Assembly: GCA_964242425.1 (NCBI GenBank)
Contig: CAXTCK010000156.1
Span: forward strand, 1-8,262
Source of the DNA: Lichenicola sp964242425
GTDB lineage: Bacteria; Pseudomonadota; Alphaproteobacteria; Acetobacterales; Acetobacteraceae
DNA: 8,262 nucleotides
Reading direction: 5' to 3'
Part shown: positions 1-6,800 of the stretch, piece by piece
How the letters are laid out: every line of letters begins with the position of its first letter
Position numbering within the stretch: position 1 is the first letter of the stretch
Program-made: the position numbers and the translations under genes
Notes under the pieces: model-generated
Seen by the model: only the letters and a program-made list of their open reading frames with translations
Database searches by the model: none
Told to the model about the DNA's origin: nothing

Positions 1-28
1 CCAGGCTTCGCAAGGCCGGGCTTCGCGA

Positions 29-1303
29 TCAGCCGGGCAGCAGGCCGGCGGTCTGCAGCAGCAGGGCGGCGTTCAGCAGGCACACGAAGCCGACCATCGC
101 CCCGGTCGCGAGCAGGGTCCGCCGGTTCATGCGGAACCGGCCCATCACCCGGGCATCGCGCCCGATCAGCAGCAGCGTGACCATCGGCAGCGGCAGCACG
201 AAGCTCAGCACCACCTGGCTCCAGATCAGCGCGCTGGTGACGTCGGCGCCGAGCCCGATCACCACGAAGGACGGCAGCATGGTGATGAGCCGGCGCACCC
301 AGATCGGGATCCGGTACCTGACGAAGCCCTGCATCACCACCTGCCCGGCCATGGTCGCGACCAGCGAGCTGGACAGGCCCGACGCCAGCAGCGACAGCAG
401 GAAGATCAGCGCCGCAGCCCGGCCGAGCAGCGGCGTCAGGGTGTGGAACGCGCCGTCCAGGCTGGCGATGGCCGAATGGCTGCCGTGGAACGAGGCCGCC
501 ATCACCACCATGGCCATGTTGACCAGGCCCGCCACCGTCAGCGCGAACACCACCTCGCGGTTGGAATAGCGGATCATCCGCGCCCGCGCGTCGTCGTCGC
601 GCAGCGCCACCCGGTCCTGGGTCAGGCTGGAATGCAGATACATCGCGTGCGGCATCACCGTGGCGCCGACCAGGCCGATGCACAGCGCGATCGCGCCGTT
701 GTCCGGCAGGCCCGGCACCAGGCTGTGCCGGACAACCGAACCCCAGTCGGCCGGCACGATCAGCAGCTCGCCCAGGTAGCTGACGCTGATCACGCTCACC
801 AGGGAAGCGATCAGCACCTCCAGCGGGCGGAAGCCGTGCCGCTGCATGCCGAGCAGGAGCATGGTCAGCACGCCCATCGCCGCCATCGCCGGCAGGAGCC
901 CGACATGCAGCAGCAGCGACAGCCCGACCGCGCCGCCGACGAACTCGGCGAGGTCGGTCGCCATCGCCGCGAGCTCGGTCAGCACCCACATCGCGATCAC
1001 CACCGGCCGCGAATAACGGTCGCGGCACAGCTCGGCCAGGTTGCGCCCGGTGACGATGCCGAGCCGGGCCGCCTGCGCCTGGAAGAACATGGCGATCACG
1101 TTGGCCAGCAGCACCACCCACAGCAGGGCATAGCCGTAGCGGGCGCCGGCCTGGATGTTGGTGACGTAGTTGCCCGGGTCGACATAGGCCACCGAGGCCA
1201 CCAGCGCCGGCCCGGCCAGCGCCACCACGCTGCGCAGGCCGCGCGAGCGCCCCGCCAGCGTTTCGCCCAGGGTGAAGCGGGTGCGCTCGCTGAGGGTGGT
1301 CAT
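29..1303 (-). CDS. mntH: Nramp-family Mn2+/H+ symporter MntH
   Basis: Proton-coupled divalent-metal importer of the inner membrane, mainly for Mn2+ (and Fe2+), of 424 aa, close to the usual 410-440 aa. Two Nramp signatures are visible. The TM1 motif DPGN lies at residues 42-45 within SVAYVDPGNYVTNIQAG. The TM6 motif MPH lies at 217-219 within GATVMPHAMYLHSSL. About eleven hydrophobic segments cover residues 26-424. The open frame runs upstream to about 1876, but that extension is Arg/His-rich shadow over mntR; the first Met that fits the family is at 1303. No Shine-Dalgarno precedes this ATG: only GCCCGGC separates it from a -10-like box. The gene diverges from mntR, and a palindrome resembling an MntR operator sits in its promoter, so repression by Mn-loaded MntR is expected. 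The family assignment is secure; metal preference is inferred from the mntR neighbour. Confidence 0.95.
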   Translation of the reverse strand: MTTLSERTRFTLGETLAGRSRGLRSVVALAGPALVASVAYVDPGNYVTNIQAGARYGYALLWVVLLANVIAMFFQAQAARLGIVTGRNLAELCRDRYSRPVVIAMWVLTELAAMATDLAEFVGGAVGLSLLLHVGLLPAMAAMGVLTMLLLGMQRHGFRPLEVLIASLVSVISVSYLGELLIVPADWGSVVRHSLVPGLPDNGAIALCIGLVGATVMPHAMYLHSSLTQDRVALRDDDARARMIRYSNREVVFALTVAGLVNMAMVVMAASFHGSHSAIASLDGAFHTLTPLLGRAAALIFLLSLLASGLSSSLVATMAGQVVMQGFVRYRIPIWVRRLITMLPSFVVIGLGADVTSALIWSQVVLSFVLPLPMVTLLLIGRDARVMGRFRMNRRTLLATGAMVGFVCLLNAALLLQTAGLLPG

Positions 1304-1310
1304 GCCGGGC

Positions 1311-1330
1311 AATGTAGCTGGGGCTACAAT
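1311..1330. promoter_or_regulatory. MntR operator (palindrome between mntH and mntR)
   Basis: The 20-bp sequence AATGTAGCTGGGGCTACAAT has perfect 6-bp arms TGTAGC and GCTACA around a 4-bp spacer, with 7 of 8 pairs when extended. The E. coli MntR box, as I recall it, has the same TAGC-N4-GCTA core. The site covers the mntH -10 and most of the -35/-10 spacer, and its right arm contains TACAAT on the plus strand. Bound MntR would therefore block mntH and probably mntR as well. Assignment rests on symmetry, core match and position. Confidence 0.75.
1325..1330 (+). promoter_or_regulatory. Candidate -10 box of mntR (TACAAT)
   Basis: TACAAT matches the -10 consensus at 5 of 6 and forms the right arm of the MntR palindrome. 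Transcription would begin near 1337, about 33 bases before the mntR ATG. No good -35 is seen 16-18 bases upstream, so the promoter would be weak. An alternative is TAGGCT at 1354-1359 (3 of 6), which would leave almost no leader. Confidence 0.4.
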
Positions 1331-1369
1331 TCGGTCAACCGCCACAACGGCGCTAGGCTCTGTGTCGCG

Positions 1370-1849
1370 ATGAACCGTGCCCCGTTCCTTCCCGCTTCCC
1401 CGCTTCCTGTTCCGCCGTCCTCCGGCGAGCACAGGCCGGTGCAGGCCGAGCACCACGACCGGGCGCGCACCGCGCAAACCCGCGTGCTGCTGGAGGACTA
1501 CGTGGAGCTGATCGCCGAGCTCGGCGCGGAAGGCGCGCTGGTCGGGCCCACCGCGCTGGCCCGCCATCTCGGCGTGTCGCATGCCAGCGTGATCAAGTGC
1601 ATCGTGCGCATGGGCCGGGAAGGGCTGGTGACCAGCCTGCCGTATCGTGGCGTCGCCCTGACCGAGGCCGGCCACGCGCTGGCCGCTACGGTGCGGCGGC
1701 GCCATCGGGTGGTGGTGGCGCTGCTGCGCGCGGTGGGCGTGCCGGAAGCCGACGCGGAGGCCGACGCGGAAGGCATCGAACACCACGTGTCCGGGTCCAC
1801 CCTGGAAGCGTTCGAGCGGTTCCTGAAGCGCAAGGGGGCGGAAGGTTGA
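1370..1849 (+). CDS. mntR: Manganese-responsive transcriptional repressor MntR (DtxR family)
   Basis: A 159-aa cytoplasmic dimeric repressor that binds Mn2+ and then its operator, shutting off Mn uptake. It is the short proteobacterial form (E. coli MntR is 155 aa) without the SH3-like third domain of DtxR. A winged helix covers about residues 52-103 (LARHLGVSHASVIKCIVRMG, wing around SLPYRGVALT). The Mn-ligand positions known from Bacillus MntR are all present: Asp43 and Glu46 in EDYVEL, His112 in RRHR, and Glu134, Glu137 and His138 in DAEGIEHHV. The first 38 residues are a low-complexity Pro/His/Arg extension, as in E. coli. The ATG at 1370 is the only good Met before the domain; no clear Shine-Dalgarno precedes it. 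The gene diverges from mntH, its expected target, and its stop may overlap the start of the following lipoprotein gene. Confidence 0.92.
   Translation: MNRAPFLPASPLPVPPSSGEHRPVQAEHHDRARTAQTRVLLEDYVELIAELGAEGALVGPTALARHLGVSHASVIKCIVRMGREGLVTSLPYRGVALTEAGHALAATVRRRHRVVVALLRAVGVPEADAEADAEGIEHHVSGSTLEAFERFLKRKGAEG
1832..1838 (+). promoter_or_regulatory. Shine-Dalgarno AAGGGGG inside the end of mntR
   Basis: AAGGGGG matches AAGGAGG at 6 of 7 and lies 7 bases before TTG 1846, which overlaps the mntR stop TGA (1847-1849). It supports a coupled TTG start for the lipoprotein gene. A competing site, GAGG at 1884-1887, lies 6 bases before ATG 1894. Confidence 0.4.
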
Positions 1850-2109
1850 TTGCCGCCTCGCGGCAGGGGCGGCCAAGGCGGCCGAGGCAGCGAATGGTGG
1901 CCCTGCCGGCCGTTGCTCTCGTTCTTCTCGGCCTGGGAGGCTGCGGGCCGCTTCCGCCCGGATCGGACGGACCGCCCTTGATCGACCGCGCCACCGGGCC
2001 GGACCTGCCGGACGACCGCGGCAACAACGGCATGGGGGTCGGCGGCGCGAACGGCGGCATGGGGGTCGGCGGCGGCGTGCAGGCCGGGGGCGGACCAGCC
2101 CTGCCGTGA
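1846..2109 (+). CDS. Small glycine-rich lipoprotein, function unknown
   Basis: An unrecognised small exported protein. A hydrophobic stretch VALPAVALVLLGLGGC ends in a lipobox, so signal peptidase II should cleave before the Cys and leave a short lipid-anchored chain. The residue after the Cys is Gly, not Asp, so outer-membrane sorting is likely. The mature part is Pro/Gly-rich and ends in two GMGVGG units. Two starts are possible. TTG 1846 gives 87 aa, overlaps the mntR stop by 4 bases, has AAGGGGG 7 bases upstream and supplies an Arg-rich n-region (six Arg before Met17) as signal peptides normally need. ATG 1894 gives 71 aa with GAGG 6 bases upstream but no positive charge before the hydrophobic core; against the longer form, its extra codons include rare AGG, CGA and CCA. 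I favour the longer form for the signal peptide. Position suggests cotranscription with mntR, but a link to manganese is not shown. Confidence 0.6.
   Translation: MIAASRQGRPRRPRQRMVALPAVALVLLGLGGCGPLPPGSDGPPLIDRATGPDLPDDRGNNGMGVGGANGGMGVGGGVQAGGGPALP
2029..2074 (+). repeat. Direct repeat of 19 bp inside the lipoprotein gene
   Basis: GGCATGGGGGTCGGCGGCG occurs identically at 2029-2047 and 2056-2074. The 27-base offset is nine codons, so the reading frame is kept and each copy encodes GMGVGG. Identity at the DNA level suggests a recent in-frame duplication. Confidence 0.85.
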
Positions 2110-2175
2110 CGGCCTGGCCGGCGTTCAGGGCGTGCGGGATGAAGCAAGCGGTGCCGTGGCGCCCGCGCCCACAAC

Positions 2176-2194
2176 CGGCGGATCACGCCCGCCG
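2176..2194. terminator. Possible hairpin between convergent lipoprotein and cupin genes
   Basis: CGGCGG (2176-2181) pairs with CCGCCG (2189-2194) around a 7-base loop. It lies in the 96-bp gap between two convergent genes, where a two-way terminator would be expected. No T-run follows on either strand, so this is a weak candidate. Confidence 0.25.
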
Positions 2195-2205
2195 CTGCCC
2201 GGACG

Positions 2206-2610
2206 TCAACGCCGATACTGGGCGTCGTCGACGGGCTCCATCCAGTCTACCGGCGAGCCGTTCAGCCGCTCCTGGATGGCGATGTGGCTCATGGCCGTGG
2301 TGTCGGACGCTCCGTGCCAATGCTTCTCGCCGGGCGGGAACCAGACCACGTCGCCCGGCCGTATCTCCTCCACCGACCCGCCGTCCCGCTGCGTCCAGCC
2401 GCAGCCGGCGGTGACGATCAGGGTCTGGCCGAGCGGATGGGTGTGCCATGCGGTTCGCGCGCCGGGCTCAAAGGTGACCAGCGCTGCCGCCACCCGTGCC
2501 GGATCGGGGGCGCCGAACAGCGGATCGATCCGCACCGTCCCGGTGAACCAGTCCGACGGCCCCTTGCCGGACGGCTGGCTGCCCGCGCGCCTGATCTCCA
2601 TCGTCCGCAT
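2206..2610 (-). CDS. Single-domain metal-binding cupin, hydroxynitrile-lyase (GtHNL) type
   Basis: A compact cytoplasmic beta-barrel cupin of 134 aa. The metal site is visible: HTHPLGQ followed by EKHWHG. Counted from the second Met (ATG at 2601) the ligands are His53, His55, Gln59 and His94, the same numbers I recall for the Mn-dependent hydroxynitrile lyase of Granulicella tundricola (GtHNL). Other pocket residues of that enzyme also agree: Ala40, Val42, Thr50, His106 and Gln110. GtHNL cleaves or forms cyanohydrins in vitro; the natural role of the family is not established, so a neutral cupin name is safer. ATG 2610 has AGG 6 bases upstream and is used here; ATG 2601 (131 aa) has a poorer ribosome site but matches the family length. 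It lies 130 bases downstream of the DUF1348 gene on the same strand, so cotranscription is possible. No signal peptide is seen. Confidence 0.85.
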   Translation of the reverse strand: MRTMEIRRAGSQPSGKGPSDWFTGTVRIDPLFGAPDPARVAAALVTFEPGARTAWHTHPLGQTLIVTAGCGWTQRDGGSVEEIRPGDVVWFPPGEKHWHGASDTTAMSHIAIQERLNGSPVDWMEPVDDAQYRR

Positions 2611-2698
2611 CCCCGACCTGTTCCCCCCGTGCGACGCATGGAGGCGGACCGGGTTGCGGCGCGTCACGCCGCAGGGTGCGGAAGCGCCCGGCCCGGTG

Positions 2699-2734
2699 CC
2701 GACCCTGGCGCCGACTCTGGCGCCGACCGTGGCG
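2699..2734. repeat. Three tandem 12-bp repeats
   Basis: CCGACCCTGGCG, CCGACTCTGGCG and CCGACCGTGGCG follow one another without a gap; they differ at only two positions. The array lies just past the stop of the DUF1348 gene, in the 130-base gap before the cupin gene. Each 12-mer contributes to GGCG/CGCC self-complementary steps, so some secondary structure is possible; a function is not evident. Confidence 0.8.
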
Positions 2735-2740
2735 AGGTTC

Positions 2741-3223
2741 CTACAGGTCCAGCTCAAACAGCCCAGGATGCCCGGCCGGACGCGGCCCGGACGGCCAGCG
2801 GAACAGCCGGTCCGCTTCGCTGATCGGCAGGTCGTTGATGCTGGCCTCGCGCCTGCGCATCAGCCCGTTCGGGTCGAACAGCCACTGCTCGTTGCCGTAG
2901 GCCCGGAACCAGGCGCCGGCACCGTCGTGGAACTCGTAGGCGAACCGCACCGAGATCCGGTCCGCGTCGAACGCCCATAGCTGCTTGATCAGGCGGTACT
3001 CGCGTTCCGCCTCCCACTTGGCGCGCAGAAACGACACGATGGCCGGCCGGCCGGAAAAGAACAGCGTCCGGTTCCGCCAGCGGCTGTCGACGGTGTAGGC
3101 CAGCGCCACCGCGTCCGGGTCGCGTCGGTTCCAGCCGTCTTCCGCCGCGCGCACCTTCTGCCGCGCGGTCTCGAGGGTGAAGGGCGGCAGCGGCGGGCGG
3201 GGCTGGTCCATGCGCCGGATCAT
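2741..3223 (-). CDS. DUF1348 protein, NTF2-like fold (SnoaL-related)
   Basis: A 160-aa soluble protein matching the DUF1348 family of NTF2-like alpha+beta barrels along its whole length. Recognisable blocks are ETARQKVRAAEDGWNRRDP (19-36), AYTVDSRWRNR (42-52), the basic/aromatic YRLIKQLWAFDADRISVRFA (76-95), WFRAYGNEQWLFD (105-117) and RREASINDLP (124-133). Conserved Trp, Arg and Asp line the cone-shaped pocket in such folds, but no reaction is established for the family, so only the fold is claimed. Start: ATG 3223 has GGA 8 bases upstream; ATG 3211, four codons later, is the alternative and lacks a ribosome site. The longer frame reaching 3577 is shadow over the next gene. It is divergent from the molybdopterin-fold gene (61-bp gap) and precedes the cupin gene on the same strand. 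Confidence 0.87.
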   Translation of the reverse strand: MIRRMDQPRPPLPPFTLETARQKVRAAEDGWNRRDPDAVALAYTVDSRWRNRTLFFSGRPAIVSFLRAKWEAEREYRLIKQLWAFDADRISVRFAYEFHDGAGAWFRAYGNEQWLFDPNGLMRRREASINDLPISEADRLFRWPSGPRPAGHPGLFELDL

Positions 3224-3284
3224 GCCGTGCTTCCGTCCCGGCGCAAGATACGGTCCCGCCCGCATCCAACGAAAGGTTGTCCCG

Positions 3285-3758
3285 ATGCCCTCCACCCCGG
3301 CCGCGTTCCTCGTCCTGCTGCTCGCCCTGCTGCCGGTCCCGCTCCGGGCGCAGCCGGCGGCAGCGGCATCCCCGTTCGTGCTCGACGGCGCGGTGGCCCG
3401 TTCCGGCCCGGTCGACCCGTCGGCGCTGGCGCGGCTGCCAGTGATCAGCGTGCCCGTGAGCCAGATCACCGGGCACGGCCAAAGCCACGACCGGCCCAGC
3501 GGGGTGCGGCTGTGGGACCTGCTGCAGCAGGCCGGCCCGCGCGACGCTGCGGCCAAGCACGCAGGCTTGCGCCACACCGTGACCGTGGTCGGCCGGGACG
3601 GCTACCAGGTCGCGTTCTCGTTCGGCGAGCTCGATCCCGACGGCAGCGCCGACCCGGTGCTGGTGGTGGTTTCCGCCGGACGAGCGGGCCTGGTGGTCCC
3701 GGGCGACCGCACCGCAGCCCGCAACGTGCACGACGTGGCTCGCATGACGGTGAACTGA
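3285..3758 (+). CDS. Exported small protein with sulfite-oxidase-type molybdopterin-binding fold
   Basis: A 157-aa protein with an N-terminal signal peptide: hydrophobic FLVLLLALLPVPL (8-20) and a likely cleavage after LRA (20-22), giving a periplasmic chain. The rest resembles small, free-standing members of the oxidoreductase molybdopterin-binding (SUOX) fold: GVRLWDLLQQAG (73-84), DGYQVAFSFGELDP (105-118) and LVVPGDRTAARNVHDVARMT (136-155). It has no cysteine at all, so the Cys that ligates molybdenum in sulfite oxidase is missing, and catalysis with a Mo cofactor is unlikely. A ligand-binding or structural role is possible, but I cannot name one. Start: ATG 3285 has GAAAGG (3271-3276) 8 bases upstream and begins the signal peptide; the frame open from 3177 is not needed. 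It diverges from the DUF1348 gene, and 127 bases separate it from the large glycosyltransferase gene on the same strand. Confidence 0.7.
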   Translation: MPSTPAAFLVLLLALLPVPLRAQPAAAASPFVLDGAVARSGPVDPSALARLPVISVPVSQITGHGQSHDRPSGVRLWDLLQQAGPRDAAAKHAGLRHTVTVVGRDGYQVAFSFGELDPDGSADPVLVVVSAGRAGLVVPGDRTAARNVHDVARMTVN

Positions 3759-3811
3759 GCCTACCGCACCGATAATCCCGGCCTGCCGGACCGATATGTT
3801 TCCGAAACCAA

Positions 3812-3885
3812 TCCTTGCAGTAACGCTTTCGTGACGTGTAACGTGAGTAACGGCATTTTAACTCGATGACCCACCGGGAACAGGA
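3812..3885 (+). promoter_or_regulatory. Promoter/leader region of the large glycosyltransferase gene with GTAACG elements
   Basis: This stretch is clearly AT-richer than its surroundings. GTAACG occurs at 3820-3825, 3838-3843 and 3847-3852. The first forms an imperfect dyad with CGTGAC (GTAACG-CTTT-CGTGAC, 3820-3835, 5 of 6 pairs), and ACGT-GTA-ACGT spans 3834-3844. A possible promoter is TTGCAG (3815-3820) with TGTAAC (3837-3842, 16-base spacer); another -10-like stretch is TTTTAA at 3856-3861. Repeats plus composition suggest a regulated promoter, but no known regulator's box is recognised. Confidence 0.45.
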
Positions 3886-3889
3886 ATGA
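3866..3889 (+). other. Seven-codon mini-ORF overlapping the glycosyltransferase start
   Basis: ATG at 3866 opens a frame encoding MTHREQE and stops at TGA 3887-3889, which overlaps the glycosyltransferase ATG (3886-3888) as ATGA. The 4-base overlap is the geometry of translational coupling. The mini-ORF has no ribosome site of its own, while GGGAACAGGA directly before 3886 serves the large gene. It may be chance, or an uncoupled leader; the sequence alone cannot decide. Confidence 0.25.
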
Positions 3890-6800
3890 CTTCCGCTCAA
3901 TACGCGGTCTCGCTGGTCGGCACCGATCCCGCCGGTGCGTTGCACCTGATCGAGCAGTCCGGCCTGTTCGACGTCGAGTACTACGTCGCCTGCAACCCCG
4001 ACATGGCGGCCATGCGCCCCAAGGCGATGGCGCACTACCACGCCCATGGCTGGCGCGAGGGCCGCAAGCCCAACCTTTATTTCGACCCGGGCTGGTACCT
4101 GTCGCAGCAGCCGGACGTGGCCAGGGATGGGATCGACCCCCTGCTGCACTACCTGCTTCGCGGCGAGGCGGAAGGAAGCCGTCCCAGCGCGTGGTTCGAC
4201 CCGGCTTGGTACCGTGCCACCTATACGGTGCCGGACGGCATGCACGCGCTGCGGCACTACCTGCTCAACCGGGGCAGCGGCACGCACAGCGCGATGGCCG
4301 AGTTCGACAGCCCGTTCTACCTGCGCGCCTATCCGGACGTGGCTGAAGCCGGGCTCGACCCGCTCGAGCACTACATGGTGCAGGGCTTCCGCGAAAGCCG
4401 CCGCCCGTTCGCGGCCTTCGACCCCGCCTTCTACCGGCAGCGCTACCTGGGCGGGGAGGTCGAGGCCAACCCGCTGCTGCACTACCTGGCCAACCGCGAC
4501 CGGCCGGGCGTGTATCCGAGCCTGCCCGCGGGCGAGACCACCGTGGCGCGCGAGGTGCGCCGGCACACCCAGCCAGGCCCGAACTTCGAGACCAGGCGCC
4601 CGCTGCCCGAGACCGCTTCCAGGCGGGCCCGCGTGCTCGCCTACTACCTGCCGCAGTTCCACGCGATGAAGCGCAACGACGAATGGTGGGGCGAAGGCTT
4701 CACCGAGTGGACCAACGTCCAGCGCGGCCTGCCCCGCTTCGCCGGCCACTACCAGCCGCGCATCCCGCGCGACCTCGGCCATTACCGGCTGGAAGGCACC
4801 GACACCCTGCGTCGCCAGGCGGACATGGCGCGCGCGGCCGGGATCGAGGGCTTCGTGTTCTATTTCTACTGGTTCAACCGCGAGCGCCTGCTCGACGGCC
4901 CGCTGGAGGCGCTTCTCGCCGACCGCTCGGTCGAGCTGCCGTTCTGCCTGATGTGGGCCAACGAGAACTGGACCCGGCGCTGGGACGGCTCGGAAGAGGA
5001 CGTGCTGATCAGCCAGGACTTCCGGCCCGAGGACGAGCTGGCGCTGATCGACTGCTTCGCGCGCCACTTCGCCGACGGGCGCTACATACGCGTCGGCGGC
5101 CGTCCGCTGCTGATGATCTACCGCATCGCGCTGATCCCGGACGCGGCCGACACCATCGCCCGCTGGCGCACCCTGTTCCAGGGCCGTGCGAACGAGGACC
5201 CGCTGTTCGTGATGTCGCAATCCTTCGGCGACAACGATCCGCGCCCGTACGGCCTCGACGGCGGGGTGGAGTTCCCGCCGCACAAGCTGGTGGGCGGGCT
5301 GTCCACCATCAACAGCAGCCTGGACATGCTCGACACCGACTTCACCGGCCAGGTGTACGACTACGACGAGGTGATGCGCGCGGCCCTGGCCGAGCCGCCG
5401 GCACCGTTCCCGCTGATACGCACCGCGTCGCCGTCCTGGGACAACGACGCCCGCCGCCAGGGCAGCGGCCTGGTGCTGCACGGCGCCACGCCGGCCAAGT
5501 ACGAGACCTGGCTGGAGGGGCTGGTGCGACAGGCGAGCGCGCACCCGTTCCACGGCGAGCCGATCGTGTGCGTCAACGCCTGGAACGAGTGGGCGGAGGG
5601 CGCCTATCTGGAGCCCGACCTGCATTTCGGCTCGGCCTACCTCAACGCCACCGGCCGCGCCGTCACCGGCTTCGGGCGCCCGTCCGCGCAGGGCCGCGTG
5701 CTTCTGGTGGGCCACGACGCGTTTCCCGCCGGCGCGCAGTCGCTGCTGCTGCACGTCGGCCGCCAGCTCAAGCGCTACCACGGCGTGGAGATCGCTTTCC
5801 TGCTGTTGAACGGCGGCGCGCTGCGGGACGGCTACGAATCGGTCGGCCGCACAACCGTGATGGGCCCGGACGATCCACGCCTGCCCGCCCACCTCCAGGC
5901 CCTGCGCGCCGCAGGCTTCTCAGGCGCCATCGTCAACAGTTCCGCATCCGCGCCCGCCTGCCGGCACCTGGCGCAGGCAGGCATCCCGTTCACCCTGCTG
6001 GTGCACGAGCTGCCGGCACTTCTGGGCGAGAAGGGGCTGCTGCCGGCGCTGCGCGACGCCGCCTCCCGCGCCGCCACCGTGGTGTTCCCGGCCGCCGCCG
6101 TGCAGGACGCCGTGCGCGCCCTGGTGCCCGTGCCGGACGAGCGTACGGCGCAGATCCCGCAGGGACTGTATGCCGCCGTGCGCTATTCGGCACGCCATCG
6201 CACCGCGTTCCGCGCCCAGTTCGGCGTCGAGAACAGCGACCTGCTGCTGATCGGCGTCGGCTATGCCGACATGCGCAAGGGCTTCGACCTGTTCCTGCAG
6301 CTTTGGCGCCTGCTGTCGACCCGCAGCTCCGGCGGGCGGCGCCGCCACCGACGCATCCACTGCCTGTGGCTGGGCGACATCGATCCCGGCCTGCACACCT
6401 ATCTTCGCGCCGAGCTGGACGCGGCACTCGCGTCCGGCACCTTCCACATGCCGGGCCACGTTCCCGACGCGCCGGACCATCTCAGCGCCGCCGACGCCTT
6501 CGTGCTCACCTCGCGCGAGGACCCGCTGCCCAGCGTGGTGATGGAAGCACTGGCCAGCGGCCTTCCGGTCGCGGCGTTCGAGAACAGCGGCGGCACCCCG
6601 GAGCTGCTGCGACGGTTCGACGCCGGCGCCCTGGTGCCGCTCGGCGACGTTTCGGCCCTGGCGCGCTCGGTCCTGTCGCTCGCCCAGGAGTGCCACGACC
6701 GGCCCGTTGCCGAGCGCGCGCGGAACGGCCGGCAGGTGGCGCGGCAGCTCTGCTTCGACCGCTATGTCGGCCGCCTGCTGGCGCTGGCGCAGCCGACGAT

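Larger units (their letters stand above)
1304..1339 (-). promoter_or_regulatory. mntH promoter, predicted to give a leaderless transcript
   Basis: On the minus strand a -35 box TTGACC (1339-1334, 5 of 6 to consensus) is followed by exactly 17 bases and a -10 box TACATT (1316-1311, 4 of 6). Seven bases, GCCCGGC, then lead to the ATG at 1303. A normal start-site distance puts transcription initiation on or within a base or two of the A of ATG. Together with the missing Shine-Dalgarno this points to a leaderless mRNA. The boxes are seen directly; the start site is inferred. Confidence 0.65.

Noticed and set aside
4..26. GGCTTCGC twice (4-11 and 19-26) just past the mntH stop
   Set aside because: Short direct repeat at the window edge; no complete stem or T-run can be seen, so no terminator is called.
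443..1369. Upstream extension of the mntR frame, antisense to mntH
   Set aside because: His/Gln/Arg-rich composition typical of a GC-rich shadow frame; MntR homologues begin near 1370.
1304..1876. Long upstream extension of the mntH reading frame (about 190 extra residues)
   Set aside because: It is Arg/His/Gly-rich, lies antisense to mntR, and adds nothing found in Nramp proteins; the family N-terminus fits Met at 1303.
2132..2980. Plus-strand ORF of 282 residues across the cupin and DUF1348 genes
   Set aside because: Runs antisense through two genes with full-length family matches and shows no domain of its own.
3778..3789. CCGGC-CT-GCCGG hairpin after the molybdopterin-fold gene
   Set aside because: The loop would be only 2 bases (or the stem only 4 bp) and no T-run follows, so it is not a convincing terminator.
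3466..5892. 808-residue minus-strand ORF opposite the glycosyltransferase
   Set aside because: No recognisable domain, low-complexity Val/Arg/His/Gly composition, and complete overlap with well-supported plus-strand genes.
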